A stretch of 64,000 bases of DNA from Clostridium isatidis (lineage in GTDB: Bacteria; Bacillota; Clostridia; Clostridiales; Clostridiaceae): positions 386,001 through 450,000 of the forward strand of contig NZ_CP016786.1 in NCBI RefSeq assembly GCF_002285495.1, read 5' to 3'. The position numbers and the translations under genes are program-made. Each line of letters starts with the position of its first letter. The first letter of the stretch is position 1. Shown here piece by piece: positions 51,727-59,715 of this stretch. The notes below the pieces were generated by a model. The model made no database searches. It was not told where the DNA came from and was given only the letters and a program-made list of their open reading frames with translations.

Positions 51727-52095
51727 ATGAATAACAAAGCAATATATCAAAGTAAAATAAAAGCACTAGGACCTTTAGTAGAAACTTTTAAAGATGAAGG
51801 AATGATAATACTATTTGGAGAAAATGCACCAGATACCTTAGCGGATTATTGTTACTCTATCGAGGTGAATCCAGTAAAAGAACAGATCAAGGTTGGACAA
51901 ACTTTTGTATTAGATGGAATTTCATATAAGATTACAGCAGTAGGAGATGTAGCTGAAAGGAATTTGGAAAGTTTGGGGCATATAACTCTTGCCTTTACTG
52001 GAGCAACACAAGCACCATTACCAGGAACAATTTGTGTAGAACAAAAGGAAATGCCGGATTTAAAAGCTGGAAGTAAAATTTATATCTTAGCATAA
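51727..52095 (+). CDS. srlB: PTS glucitol/sorbitol transporter subunit IIA
   Basis: The 122-residue soluble protein matches the EIIA-Gut family: LFGENAPDTLADYCYSIEV, VGQTFVLDGISYKITAVGDVAERNLESLGHITLAFTG and LPGTICVEQ. It carries phosphate from HPr to SrlE. The ribosome binding site is GGAAGGTGATAGC. Length is nearly identical to E. coli SrlB (123). Confidence 0.95.
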   Translation: MNNKAIYQSKIKALGPLVETFKDEGMIILFGENAPDTLADYCYSIEVNPVKEQIKVGQTFVLDGISYKITAVGDVAERNLESLGHITLAFTGATQAPLPGTICVEQKEMPDLKAGSKIYILA

Positions 52096-52167
52096 CTTGA
52101 TAAGAAAATAATTAGAAGTGTTTATATAAATCAAGATTGAATAAAATAATAGTTTAGGAGGGTTTAA

Positions 52168-52983
52168 ATGGAAAAGACATGGTTGGAATTAGAAGGAAAA
52201 ACTGTAATTGTAACTGGAGGAGCATCTGGAATAGGAAAAGCAGTTGCACAGGAATTTTTAAATCATGGTTCAAATGTAGTTGTTTGTGATATGAATCCTA
52301 ACAAGCCTAAATTTAATGAGGAAAAGGGAAGAGTTAAATATGTTGTTACAAATGTTGTTGATAGGGAAAGCGTAGACGAAATGATAGCAACTACTAAGGA
52401 AGTTTTTGGAAGTATAGATGTGGTAGTAAATAATGCAGGAATTAATATTCCAAGATTATTAGTGGATCCAAAAGTAGAAAAGGGTAAATACGAATTAGAT
52501 GAAGAAGTCTGGGATAAGGTTATGAATGTAAATGTCAAAGGAGTATTTAACTGTACTCAAGCAGCAGCAAGGGAAATGATAAAACAAGGAAGAGGAGTTA
52601 TAGTTAATATGTCTTCTGAATGCGGTCTTGAAGGTTCAGAAGGACAAAGCGTTTATGCAGCTAGTAAGAATGCTGTTAATTCATTAACTAGATCCTGGGC
52701 TAAGGAATTAGGAAAACTAGGAATAAGAGTTGTAGGAGTTGCTCCGGGGATTTTAGAAGCTACCGGTTTAAGAACTGATGAATATGAAACAGCTTTAGCT
52801 TATACTAGAGGTATAACAGTAGAAGACTTAAGGGCTGGATATAATAAAACTTCAGTAACCCCATTAGGACGTTCTGGAAAACTTACTGAAGTAGCAGATT
52901 TAGTATGTTATTTGGCAAGCAATAGGGCTAGCTATATTCATGGAGTAACATATAACATAGCCGGAGGAAAAACTAGAGGATAA
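52168..52983 (+). CDS. srlD: Sorbitol-6-phosphate 2-dehydrogenase (SDR family)
   Basis: The 271-residue classical short-chain dehydrogenase has NAD motif TGGASGIGKAVA near residue 15, NNAGIN near 88, and catalytic Ser and Tyr/Lys in MSSECG and YAASKNAV. The C-terminus GVTYNIAGGKTRG is typical of SrlD. It oxidises sorbitol-6-phosphate to fructose-6-phosphate, which Pgi downstream can interconvert. Last gene of the operon; no strong terminator follows. Confidence 0.93.
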   Translation: MEKTWLELEGKTVIVTGGASGIGKAVAQEFLNHGSNVVVCDMNPNKPKFNEEKGRVKYVVTNVVDRESVDEMIATTKEVFGSIDVVVNNAGINIPRLLVDPKVEKGKYELDEEVWDKVMNVNVKGVFNCTQAAAREMIKQGRGVIVNMSSECGLEGSEGQSVYAASKNAVNSLTRSWAKELGKLGIRVVGVAPGILEATGLRTDEYETALAYTRGITVEDLRAGYNKTSVTPLGRSGKLTEVADLVCYLASNRASYIHGVTYNIAGGKTRG

Positions 52984-53018
52984 AATTTTAAGAATTTTAA
53001 GGGGAATTATGGGGAAAC

Positions 53019-53044
53019 TATATTGTGCTAATATATTGTGCTAA
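53019..53044 (+). repeat. 13-bp tandem direct repeat upstream of pgi
   Basis: TATATTGTGCTAA occurs twice in tandem with no gap (53019-53031, 53032-53044). It is 55 bp before the pgi promoter region. It may be a slippage duplication or a paired binding site. Confidence 0.6.
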
Positions 53045-53096
53045 TAACTAAAAACGCAATTATTGCTGAATTTATATGCGAAAATTTTATTCAATA

Positions 53097-53105
53097 TGTT
53101 ATAAT
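53097..53105 (+). promoter_or_regulatory. Extended -10 promoter of pgi
   Basis: TGTTATAAT (TATAAT at 53100-53105) is a strong extended -10 box about 50 bp upstream of the start. The -35 is not obvious. Confidence 0.6.
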
Positions 53106-53155
53106 ATAAACGAACAATATCAAATATAAATTCAAATAATGCCGGAGGTATGAAG

Positions 53156-54508
53156 ATGAAAAAAGGTTTAAGATTAGACTTATCTAAAGTGGAACCATAC
53201 GCAAAAGTTACAGAACTAGAAAAAATGGCAGCAATGGTAAAGGGAGCTCATGAAACTCTTCATAATGGAACAGGTGCGGGAAATGACTTTTTAGGATGGA
53301 TAGATTTACCTGTAAACTATGACAAAGAGGAATTTTCTAGAATAAAGAAAGCGGCTCAAAAGATAAAGGGAAATTCAGATGCTTTAATAGTTATAGGAAT
53401 TGGTGGATCATATTTAGGTGCAAGAGCAGCTGTAGAAATGTTAAATAGCAATTTCTATAATTTACTTGGCAAAGACAAGAGAAATAACCCACAAATATTC
53501 TTTGTTGGAAATAATATAAGTTCGACTTACATAGCTGATCTTTTAGAAGCAATAGAGGGCTTAGATATTAGTATTAATGTTATTTCAAAATCAGGTACTA
53601 CTACGGAACCTGCAATAGCCTTTAGAATATTTAAAGATTATTTAGAAAAGAAATATGGAGTAGAAGGATCAAAGGAAAGAATTTATGTAACTACTGATAA
53701 GCAAAAGGGAGCTTTAAAATCCTTAGCTGATGAAGTTGGATATGAAACTTTCGTAGTTCCAGACAATGTTGGTGGTAGATTCTCAGTTTTAACAGCAGTA
53801 GGTTTATTACCAATAGCAGCAGCTGGAATTGATATAGATGAAATGATGCAAGGAGCTAGAGATGCTAGAGAAGCATATGCTAATCCAGATCTTGAAAATA
53901 ATGATTGCTACAAATATGCAGCAATGAGAAATGTATTATACAATAAGGGTAAGGATATAGAAGTTTTAGTTAACTATGAACCAAACCTACACTATTTCAA
54001 TGAATGGTGGAAACAATTATACGGAGAATCAGAAGGAAAAGACCAAAAAGGTATATTCCCAGCAGCAGTTGACTTCTCAACTGACTTACACTCACTTGGA
54101 CAATTCATCCAAGATGGTAAAAGAAATATGTTTGAAACAGTTCTTAATGTGGAAAAAGCTAAAAAGGAAATAACTATTGGAGAAGTAGAAGGTAATTTAG
54201 ATGGATTAAACTTCTTATCAGGAAAGACTGTAGACTTTGTTAATAAGCAAGCTTTCAGAGGAACATTATTAGCTCACAATGATGGTGGAGTTCCTAATAT
54301 GGTATTAAATATTCCAGAAATTAGTGCTTATTACTTTGGATATATGGTTTACTTCTTTGAAAAAGCTTGTGGTATAAGCGGATACTTATTAGGAGTTAAC
54401 CCATTCGACCAACCAGGTGTTGAAGCATACAAGAAAAATATGTTTGCATTACTTGGAAAGCCAGGATTTGAAGACTTAAAGGCTGAATTAGAAGCTAAAT
54501 TAAAATAA
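53156..54508 (+). CDS. pgi: Glucose-6-phosphate isomerase
   Basis: The 450-residue enzyme interconverts glucose-6-phosphate and fructose-6-phosphate. It has the phosphate-binding SKSGTTTEPAIAFR, IGIGGSYLGARAA, and the signature GGRFSVLTAVGLLP. The length fits the Gram-positive type. GGAGG at 53144 gives good spacing to the ATG at 53156; the ATG at 53150 is too close. The next gene overlaps the stop by one base. It lies just after the sorbitol operon but has its own promoter. Confidence 0.97.
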   Translation: MKKGLRLDLSKVEPYAKVTELEKMAAMVKGAHETLHNGTGAGNDFLGWIDLPVNYDKEEFSRIKKAAQKIKGNSDALIVIGIGGSYLGARAAVEMLNSNFYNLLGKDKRNNPQIFFVGNNISSTYIADLLEAIEGLDISINVISKSGTTTEPAIAFRIFKDYLEKKYGVEGSKERIYVTTDKQKGALKSLADEVGYETFVVPDNVGGRFSVLTAVGLLPIAAAGIDIDEMMQGARDAREAYANPDLENNDCYKYAAMRNVLYNKGKDIEVLVNYEPNLHYFNEWWKQLYGESEGKDQKGIFPAAVDFSTDLHSLGQFIQDGKRNMFETVLNVEKAKKEITIGEVEGNLDGLNFLSGKTVDFVNKQAFRGTLLAHNDGGVPNMVLNIPEISAYYFGYMVYFFEKACGISGYLLGVNPFDQPGVEAYKKNMFALLGKPGFEDLKAELEAKLK

Positions 54509-54951
54509 TGAGAATTATAGTAGATGGAGATGCCTGTCCAGGTATCTCCATTATTAAAAATGTAGCAAAAAAATACAATCTTCCCCTGATAGTTTATTGT
54601 GATATTAATCATTATATCCAATTAGACTATGGAGAAGTAAAAGTTGTAGACAGCGGCTTTCAAAGTGTAGATATGTATGTTGTAAATACCTGTAAATCAA
54701 AGGATGTTGTAATTAGTCAAGATTATGGAGTAGCAGCCCTGTGTTTAGGAAAGGGAGCATTTTTATTGAGTCCAAAGGGACATTTATATACAGAAAAAAA
54801 CATAGATTTACTTCTTGAACAAAGACATATTTCCCAGAAAATAAGAAAGGCTGGAGGAAGAAGTTCAAATCCAAAAAAAAGGACAAAAGAAGATGATTTC
54901 CGATTAGAGAAAAACCTAATTAACATAATTGAATGTAATATAAAAGGATAA
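54508..54951 (+). CDS. YaiI/YqxD family (UPF0178) protein
   Basis: The 147-residue protein of the DUF188 family has a PIN-like core: IIVDGDACPGISIIKNVAKKY with acidic residues at the start, VDMYVVNTCKSKDVVISQDYGVAALCL with a second acidic site, and RAGGRSSNPKKRTKEDD-like ending (RKAGGRSSNPKKRTKEDDF). The start overlaps the pgi stop (TAATG), so it is translationally coupled to pgi. A nuclease activity has been suggested for this fold, but the function is not known. Confidence 0.88.
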   Translation: MRIIVDGDACPGISIIKNVAKKYNLPLIVYCDINHYIQLDYGEVKVVDSGFQSVDMYVVNTCKSKDVVISQDYGVAALCLGKGAFLLSPKGHLYTEKNIDLLLEQRHISQKIRKAGGRSSNPKKRTKEDDFRLEKNLINIIECNIKG

Positions 54952-54964
54952 ACTGTAGAAAAAT

Positions 54965-54992
54965 AGATAATAGTTTATCTTTTTTTTTTATA
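54965..54992 (+). terminator. Terminator of the pgi unit
   Basis: A short stem, AGATAA with TTATCT, is followed by nine T residues. Confidence 0.7.
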
Positions 54993-55078
54993 TCACTGAC
55001 AAATTTCTATTAAATATTTCTTATGTAAACTGTATAATAGAATTATGGTAAAAATGTGATAAATAGGGTGTGAATTGT

Positions 55079-57136
55079 ATGAGTGAATTATTGATAAGCT
55101 TTGATAAAGAAAGTCCATCATTAATTGATGAAAAAATAAAAATAAAAGCAATTACTGAGGATAAAGCTTCTTTAGAGTATAAATTTTTAGAGGGCACACC
55201 AGGAGAGGGGAATTTAGTCTGGAAGCCTATCCAAGATTTCTCTAATAAAAATGAATGTGAATGGAAGCCTATAAAACCAGGCGAATATATGATAATGGTA
55301 CAAACTAAGGACAAAAAATCAAATACATTAAAAAATGCTAAGGCACGCTATAAGATAAAAACTTCTAAAGAGGAAATTTCCAGTATCAAAGAAAATAAAG
55401 ATAAATTAATAACAAAAATAATTACAGAGAAGGATAGCTTAATATTAGGAGAAAAAATTAATATAGAAGTTATAGGAAAGGAAGGGGAAGAACTTCTATA
55501 TAGATATTTAATAATGGGCAGCCATGATTGGGAAATTATTAAAGATTACAGTACTGAAAATAAGTTAACTTATACTACTATAGAAAATGGCACTATAGAA
55601 ATACTAGTTGAATGCAAAAGGTTAGCCTCTGAAGAAAATGTTGAGGACTTTGAAAGGGTAACCTTTAAAGTTATGAATCAGCCAAAGATTGAAATTGAAT
55701 CTTTTGAATGTCTATCTGAAAATATATTAGTAGATGAAGAACTTATTTTTAAAGTCGGGGTAAACTGTGATAAAACAAGAACAATATTATATAAGTTTAT
55801 AAAAATAGACAGTAATGGAAGAGCTGCCTGCATTCAAGATTATTCAACCAATAATATTATAAGCTTTTCTGAAGGTACAAAAGGAGAATATAAGCTTCTG
55901 TGCTATGTAAAGGACCTTTTTTCTAATAAAAGGTTTGATGACAGAGCTTATATAATGTATAAAGTAAAGCCTTATAATGAAATAAGAATAAGAAAGTTTA
56001 GTTCTGATTTAAATGATCCTCAAGTAGTTGGAACTAAAATTAATTTTAGAGCTTCAGTTAATGGAGGAAAAGAGGTTTTATACAGATATATAGTTGAAGG
56101 TCCGGTAGCTGAAGATACAGGATATATAAGATCAAAGCTATTTACTTGGGAACCAAAGGCTGAAGGAGAATATAAGATAATATTAAAGGTTAAAGATATT
56201 TCCTTTGAAGCTAATGGAGAAAAGGATTATGAAGATATTAAGGAAATATTCTTTAAAATAGAGAAAAAAGCAGAAAAGCCGGTAAGAATAGTTGATATTA
56301 TAACAAGCAAAGCTAATGGTTATATAAAAAATGAGCCGATTAATATTAAGATAAAAGCAGAAGGCGGAACAGAACTTAAATATTCTTTTATAGTTTATAA
56401 AGATGGAGTTGAAAAAGAAAGAACAGATTATGGTTTAACTAACTGGATTAACTTTACCCCAGAAGAAAGTGGAGAATACGAGCTTGAAGTAAGAGTTTTA
56501 GATAAATATTCAGATAAGGAGTTTGATGTTCATAACTTTATATATTTTAAAGTAAGGGATTATCAGCTTGCAGAAATAGATTATGTTCTATTATCTCAAA
56601 AGGAAATATACCTAGTAGGAGACACAATTGATATTGAGACAATTGTTCAAAATACAAAAAATGTTTTACTGAGATATGTAACTAAAATTAATGGACATGA
56701 AGTTGAAGATACAGGATTTCTTAAAAATAAAAGATTTAAAGTAAAACCAAAGGCGCCAGGTAAATATACTTTTGAAATTTATGCTAAAAATGTATTATGC
56801 ACAGAAGAATATGATGTAAAAAAGGAAGTATCAGTTTATGTTCATGATGCGATTCCAGTTACAAATACAAAAATTAATATAAAGGAAAAAGAAATTAAGG
56901 TTAACCAGGAAATTACCTTTGAAGTTACAAGTGAGGGCGGAAGAGATGTCTGCTATGAATTTTATATTATGGAAAAGGGAACTTGGGTTAGAGTTCAAAG
57001 TTATAGCAAGAAAAGTTATTATACCTTCCTTCCATTTTCAACAGGAAAATATAGAATTCTAGTTTTAAGTAAAAGCTATTATAAAAAGGTAAACTATGAA
57101 GATTATACTAGCTTAGAATTTGAAGTTAAGCCTTAA
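55079..57136 (+). CDS. Triple tyrosine motif protein with seven repeats
   Basis: The 685-residue protein is made of about seven tandem beta-sandwich repeats of 90-100 residues. Each begins with an I-x-x-I-x-A/V strand (for example DEKIKIKAI, GTKINFRAS, NEPINIKIK and NQEITFEVT). Each has a central YxY/YRY core (LLYRYLI, VLYRYIV) and ends with GEY-x-I/L-x-V (GEYKLLCYVKD, GEYKIILKVKD). This is the Y_Y_Y-type immunoglobulin-like fold. It has no signal peptide or membrane segment. It starts behind AGGGTG; the frame is open from 55070. The transglycosylase that follows suggests a cell-wall role; unproven. Confidence 0.78.
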   Translation: MSELLISFDKESPSLIDEKIKIKAITEDKASLEYKFLEGTPGEGNLVWKPIQDFSNKNECEWKPIKPGEYMIMVQTKDKKSNTLKNAKARYKIKTSKEEISSIKENKDKLITKIITEKDSLILGEKINIEVIGKEGEELLYRYLIMGSHDWEIIKDYSTENKLTYTTIENGTIEILVECKRLASEENVEDFERVTFKVMNQPKIEIESFECLSENILVDEELIFKVGVNCDKTRTILYKFIKIDSNGRAACIQDYSTNNIISFSEGTKGEYKLLCYVKDLFSNKRFDDRAYIMYKVKPYNEIRIRKFSSDLNDPQVVGTKINFRASVNGGKEVLYRYIVEGPVAEDTGYIRSKLFTWEPKAEGEYKIILKVKDISFEANGEKDYEDIKEIFFKIEKKAEKPVRIVDIITSKANGYIKNEPINIKIKAEGGTELKYSFIVYKDGVEKERTDYGLTNWINFTPEESGEYELEVRVLDKYSDKEFDVHNFIYFKVRDYQLAEIDYVLLSQKEIYLVGDTIDIETIVQNTKNVLLRYVTKINGHEVEDTGFLKNKRFKVKPKAPGKYTFEIYAKNVLCTEEYDVKKEVSVYVHDAIPVTNTKINIKEKEIKVNQEITFEVTSEGGRDVCYEFYIMEKGTWVRVQSYSKKSYYTFLPFSTGKYRILVLSKSYYKKVNYEDYTSLEFEVKP

Positions 57137-57191
57137 GTTCTTAAAAAAAACTCCGATAATAATAAAAACTGAGATTTTGGGAGGGCATAAG

Positions 57192-57938
57192 GTGAAAATT
57201 CCAAGTGTAGAAAAATACCTAGGAAGCGTAATGACTAATAATGTACTAAAAGAAGCTTTGGGAGATGGATATGAATTTGAATTAGTTTATGAATCTCTTA
57301 TAAACAATGATAATTATCAAGATATATTTACTGAGACTGAAGCTGAACAAACTTATATTCCAGTATCTTCAGGTCAAAATTTAGAAGACATTCCTTTGAG
57401 ATATAGACAAGCTCCAATAGTTACAGGAGAATTAAATTTAGATGATATAAATAAGATAAGTGCTTCGACAGATATAAAGATAGAAAGTACTGCAAGTGAA
57501 GCAAGCTATATAAATGAAGGATCCTATAATATGGAGACTATTTATAAGGCTGTTGATAAGTATGCTTCAAAGTATGGAGTAGATAGAAGTTTAATTCTTG
57601 CAATTATTAAACAAGAATCGAACTTTAACCCAAATGCAACTTCCTATGCAGGGGCTAAGGGACTTATGCAGCTTATGGATTTTAATTCAGAGGCTTATGG
57701 TTTAACAAATCCTTATGACATAGAACAAAATATAGAAGCTGGAGTTAAACATATAAAAAGTTATTTAAATATGTATAATGGAAATTTAGAAATGGCATTA
57801 ATGGCCTATAACGGCGGTCCAGGAACAATGGAAAGAAGAGGAGTAAAAAGCTCAAGGGACTTATATAAAATGCCGGAAGAAACTCAAAATTATGTGCCAA
57901 AGGTACTGGCTTATTATAATGAATATAAGAACAGTTAG
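57192..57938 (+). CDS. Lytic transglycosylase (SLT domain)
   Basis: About 248 residues from the GTG behind GGGAGGG; the frame is open from 57120 and overlaps the previous gene. The first 115 residues are low-complexity and polar. The SLT domain (about 125-245) has the catalytic Glu in AIIKQESNFNPNA, then GAKGLMQLM and MALMAYNGGPG. There is no signal peptide, which is common for these clostridial proteins. The enzyme cleaves the glycan backbone of peptidoglycan. Close coupling with the triple-tyrosine gene suggests both act in the same wall process. Confidence 0.9.
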   Translation: MKIPSVEKYLGSVMTNNVLKEALGDGYEFELVYESLINNDNYQDIFTETEAEQTYIPVSSGQNLEDIPLRYRQAPIVTGELNLDDINKISASTDIKIESTASEASYINEGSYNMETIYKAVDKYASKYGVDRSLILAIIKQESNFNPNATSYAGAKGLMQLMDFNSEAYGLTNPYDIEQNIEAGVKHIKSYLNMYNGNLEMALMAYNGGPGTMERRGVKSSRDLYKMPEETQNYVPKVLAYYNEYKNS

Positions 57939-58398
57939 CAGTTAGGAGTTTAGTTTTGAGTTCAGAGTTGGGAGTCATTAGTAAGGGGGCTGCTTGTCCA
58001 AGTTATCCCCAACTCCCAACTCCACACTGTTTTTGCTCCACACTGTTTATATAGTATTAAGTTTTTAATGAATTATTATTTATAAAATATTACTGGAAAT
58101 TTTGATTTTCAGTAATATTTTTTTGTTATGAATAAATACTATTTTTATGCTAGTTTTATAATTAGCTTGTCCACTCAACTGCCCACTCCACACTTCAAAC
58201 TCCATACTCAGCACTCCACACTCCCAACTCCCAACTCCACACTGCACACTTAGCACTCTTAACTCCACACTCCAAACTGCTAACTCCACACTGCTAACTC
58301 CACACTACTAACTTCTGACTCTTTATTTGAAATAAGTTTTCAATATGTTAAAATGAATTAGATTAAAGTGAATATAATTAGAAAGCAGGTGCAAATAA
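57936..58398 (+). other. Repeat-rich intergenic region
   Basis: 460 bp without a supported gene. The first 55 bp are in-phase AGTNNNN units on the plus strand. After a short gap the opposite-strand form follows (CCCAACT, CCACACT around 58008-58030). The complementary blocks GAGTTGGGAGT (57965) and ACTCCCAACTC (58012) can fold into a hairpin. An A+T stretch follows, with a possible terminator hairpin (ATTACTGGAAA/TTTTCAGTAAT near 58088-58118). The main heptamer array is at 58174-58320. Confidence 0.7.
58174..58320 (+). repeat. Heptameric tandem repeat array, 21 units of NNNNACT
   Basis: 147 bp divide without any phase break into 21 heptamers of the form NNNNACT (AGTNNNN on the minus strand). 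CCACACT occurs six times; others include GCTAACT, CCCAACT and CTTAACT, with the last three bases fixed in every unit. GC content is well above the surroundings. The minus-strand open frame through it is a by-product of the repeat. Confidence 0.9.
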
Positions 58399-59115
58399 AT
58401 GGAACGTTTAGATAAGATATTATCAAATTTAGGCTATGGTACAAGAAAAGAAATAAAGCAGGTAGTTAGAAAGGGATTTGTTGAAGTAAATGGAGAAATA
58501 GTTAAGGATAGCGGAATGCAGGTTGATCCAGAAGAAGATAAAATAAGTATAAACGGAGAAGAAATCTACTATAGAAAATATATATATTTAATGATGAATA
58601 AGCCGGTAGGTGTCGTTTCAGCAACTTTTGATAATAAAGATGAAACTGTTATAGATTTGTTAGAAATTGATCATCAAGTTTTTAATCCATTTCCAGTTGG
58701 AAGATTAGATAAGGATACAGTTGGCTTGCTATTTTTAACTAATGATGGAGAATTAAATCATAGATTGATTTCACCAAAATGGAAGGTAGATAAGGTTTAT
58801 TATGCAAAAATAAATGCTAGAGTTACAGATAAAGATGTAAAGAGATTTAAAGAAGGTATTACTTTAGATGATGGATATGTTTGTAAGGAAGCCATCCTTG
58901 AAATATTAAGTACTTCCGATGAAGAATCAGAGGTTAAAATAACAATTCAGGAAGGAAAGTTCCATCAAGTAAAAAGAATGTTTGAAGCTGTTAATAAAAA
59001 GGTTACATATTTAAAAAGAATTGAATTTGGTACTATAAAATTAGATGAGGATTTAGAAGAAGGAGAATATAGAGAATTAACAGAAGAAGAAATTGCAATT
59101 TTGAAGGGATTTTAA
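58399..59115 (+). CDS. Pseudouridine synthase, RsuA/RluB family
   Basis: The 238-residue protein has an N-terminal S4 RNA-binding domain (about residues 1-55: RLDKILSNLGYGTRKEIKQVV). The catalytic domain has PVGRLDKDTVGLLFLTNDGELNHRL, with the active Asp in GRLDKDT near residue 102. The C-terminal KFHQVKRMFEAVNKKVTYLKR is typical. Length best fits RsuA, which modifies 16S rRNA, though RluB/E paralogues are close. It is monocistronic behind AGGTGC. Confidence 0.9.
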   Translation: MERLDKILSNLGYGTRKEIKQVVRKGFVEVNGEIVKDSGMQVDPEEDKISINGEEIYYRKYIYLMMNKPVGVVSATFDNKDETVIDLLEIDHQVFNPFPVGRLDKDTVGLLFLTNDGELNHRLISPKWKVDKVYYAKINARVTDKDVKRFKEGITLDDGYVCKEAILEILSTSDEESEVKITIQEGKFHQVKRMFEAVNKKVTYLKRIEFGTIKLDEDLEEGEYRELTEEEIAILKGF

Positions 59116-59186
59116 CGAACATTAATCAAAAATGAAGGAACAACATTCATAATATGCAAGATTGCAAGGATTTTTTTTAAAATTGC

Positions 59187-59215
59187 TTGCATTTTGATAC
59201 AAGATACCCTATAAT
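59187..59215 (+). promoter_or_regulatory. Promoter of candidate small RNA
   Basis: TTGCAT (59187-59192), a 17-bp spacer and TATAAT (59210-59215). No ORF with a ribosome binding site follows before the terminator. Confidence 0.75.
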
Positions 59216-59221
59216 AATTTT

Positions 59222-59310
59222 GCAAGGATAAATAAAAGGAATAAATAGCCCCCTTTTTATTTATTGCTTATTGCTAATGCGCAACCTAGCCCCAAGGGTT
59301 GCGTTTTTTG
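59222..59310 (+). ncRNA. Candidate small RNA with C-rich loops
   Basis: About 90 nt run from the predicted start to an intrinsic terminator. Hairpin 1 pairs AATAAATA (59240) with TATTTATT (59258), enclosing a loop with GCCCCC. Hairpin 2 is the terminator CGCAACC (59280-59286) with GGTTGCG, loop TAGCCCCAAG, and six T residues. Both loops present C runs complementary to G-rich Shine-Dalgarno sequences. That is a feature of several Gram-positive regulatory RNAs such as Staphylococcus UCCC-motif RNAs. No known family is recognised. Confidence 0.55.
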
Positions 59311-59715
59311 TTTGCCTAAAATCAGGGGTTAAATGTTTACATAAATTAAATGTTTATTTTATTTACTTATATTTAAAATAAAATTTTTATTAATGTATAA
59401 GTTTAGAAATAAAAAACAAATAATTGTTAAAAATTAAATAATAATGGGTTTATAAACATAATTTATTTAATATGATAGAAAAAATGATGGATTTTATTCA
59501 AAAGTTTCAAAAAATGAAAGTTATAAGTCATAGATTTTTATTACAAGAAGGAAATGTAAGAAATTAACTCAAAGTGATATAATAGAAACTAATAAAAAAT
59601 CTTTTTAGTTATTAGAAGATTATCTATAATATTGGAATTATATAAATTGATAAATACATATAAAGATAAATGAATTATGATATAATATTTTAATAATATG
59701 AAAGGAGGCTAGGTG

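Larger units (their letters stand above)
59116..59715 (+). other. Intergenic region between the pseudouridine synthase gene and pcrA
   Basis: 600 bp. It holds a weak hairpin for the upstream gene (ATGCAAG/CTTGCAT, 59154-59192), a complete small transcription unit (promoter 59187, terminator 59280) annotated separately, then about 390 bp of very AT-rich DNA. A GATATAAT box lies near 59677, and AGGAGG at 59704 is the pcrA ribosome binding site. No protein frame with a ribosome binding site is seen. Confidence 0.6.

Noticed and set aside
58080..58289. Minus-strand frame of 69 codons (Val/Glu/Ser/Trp-rich)
   Set aside because: It is the translation of the heptamer array. Its composition reflects the repeat, and no ribosome binding site is present.
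58174..58320. Possible CRISPR array
   Set aside because: The unit is 7 bp with three fixed bases. There are no 24-37 bp repeats, no spacers and no cas genes.
59277..59390. ORF starting in the candidate small RNA (ATG at 59277)
   Set aside because: It has no ribosome binding site and runs through the terminator hairpin.
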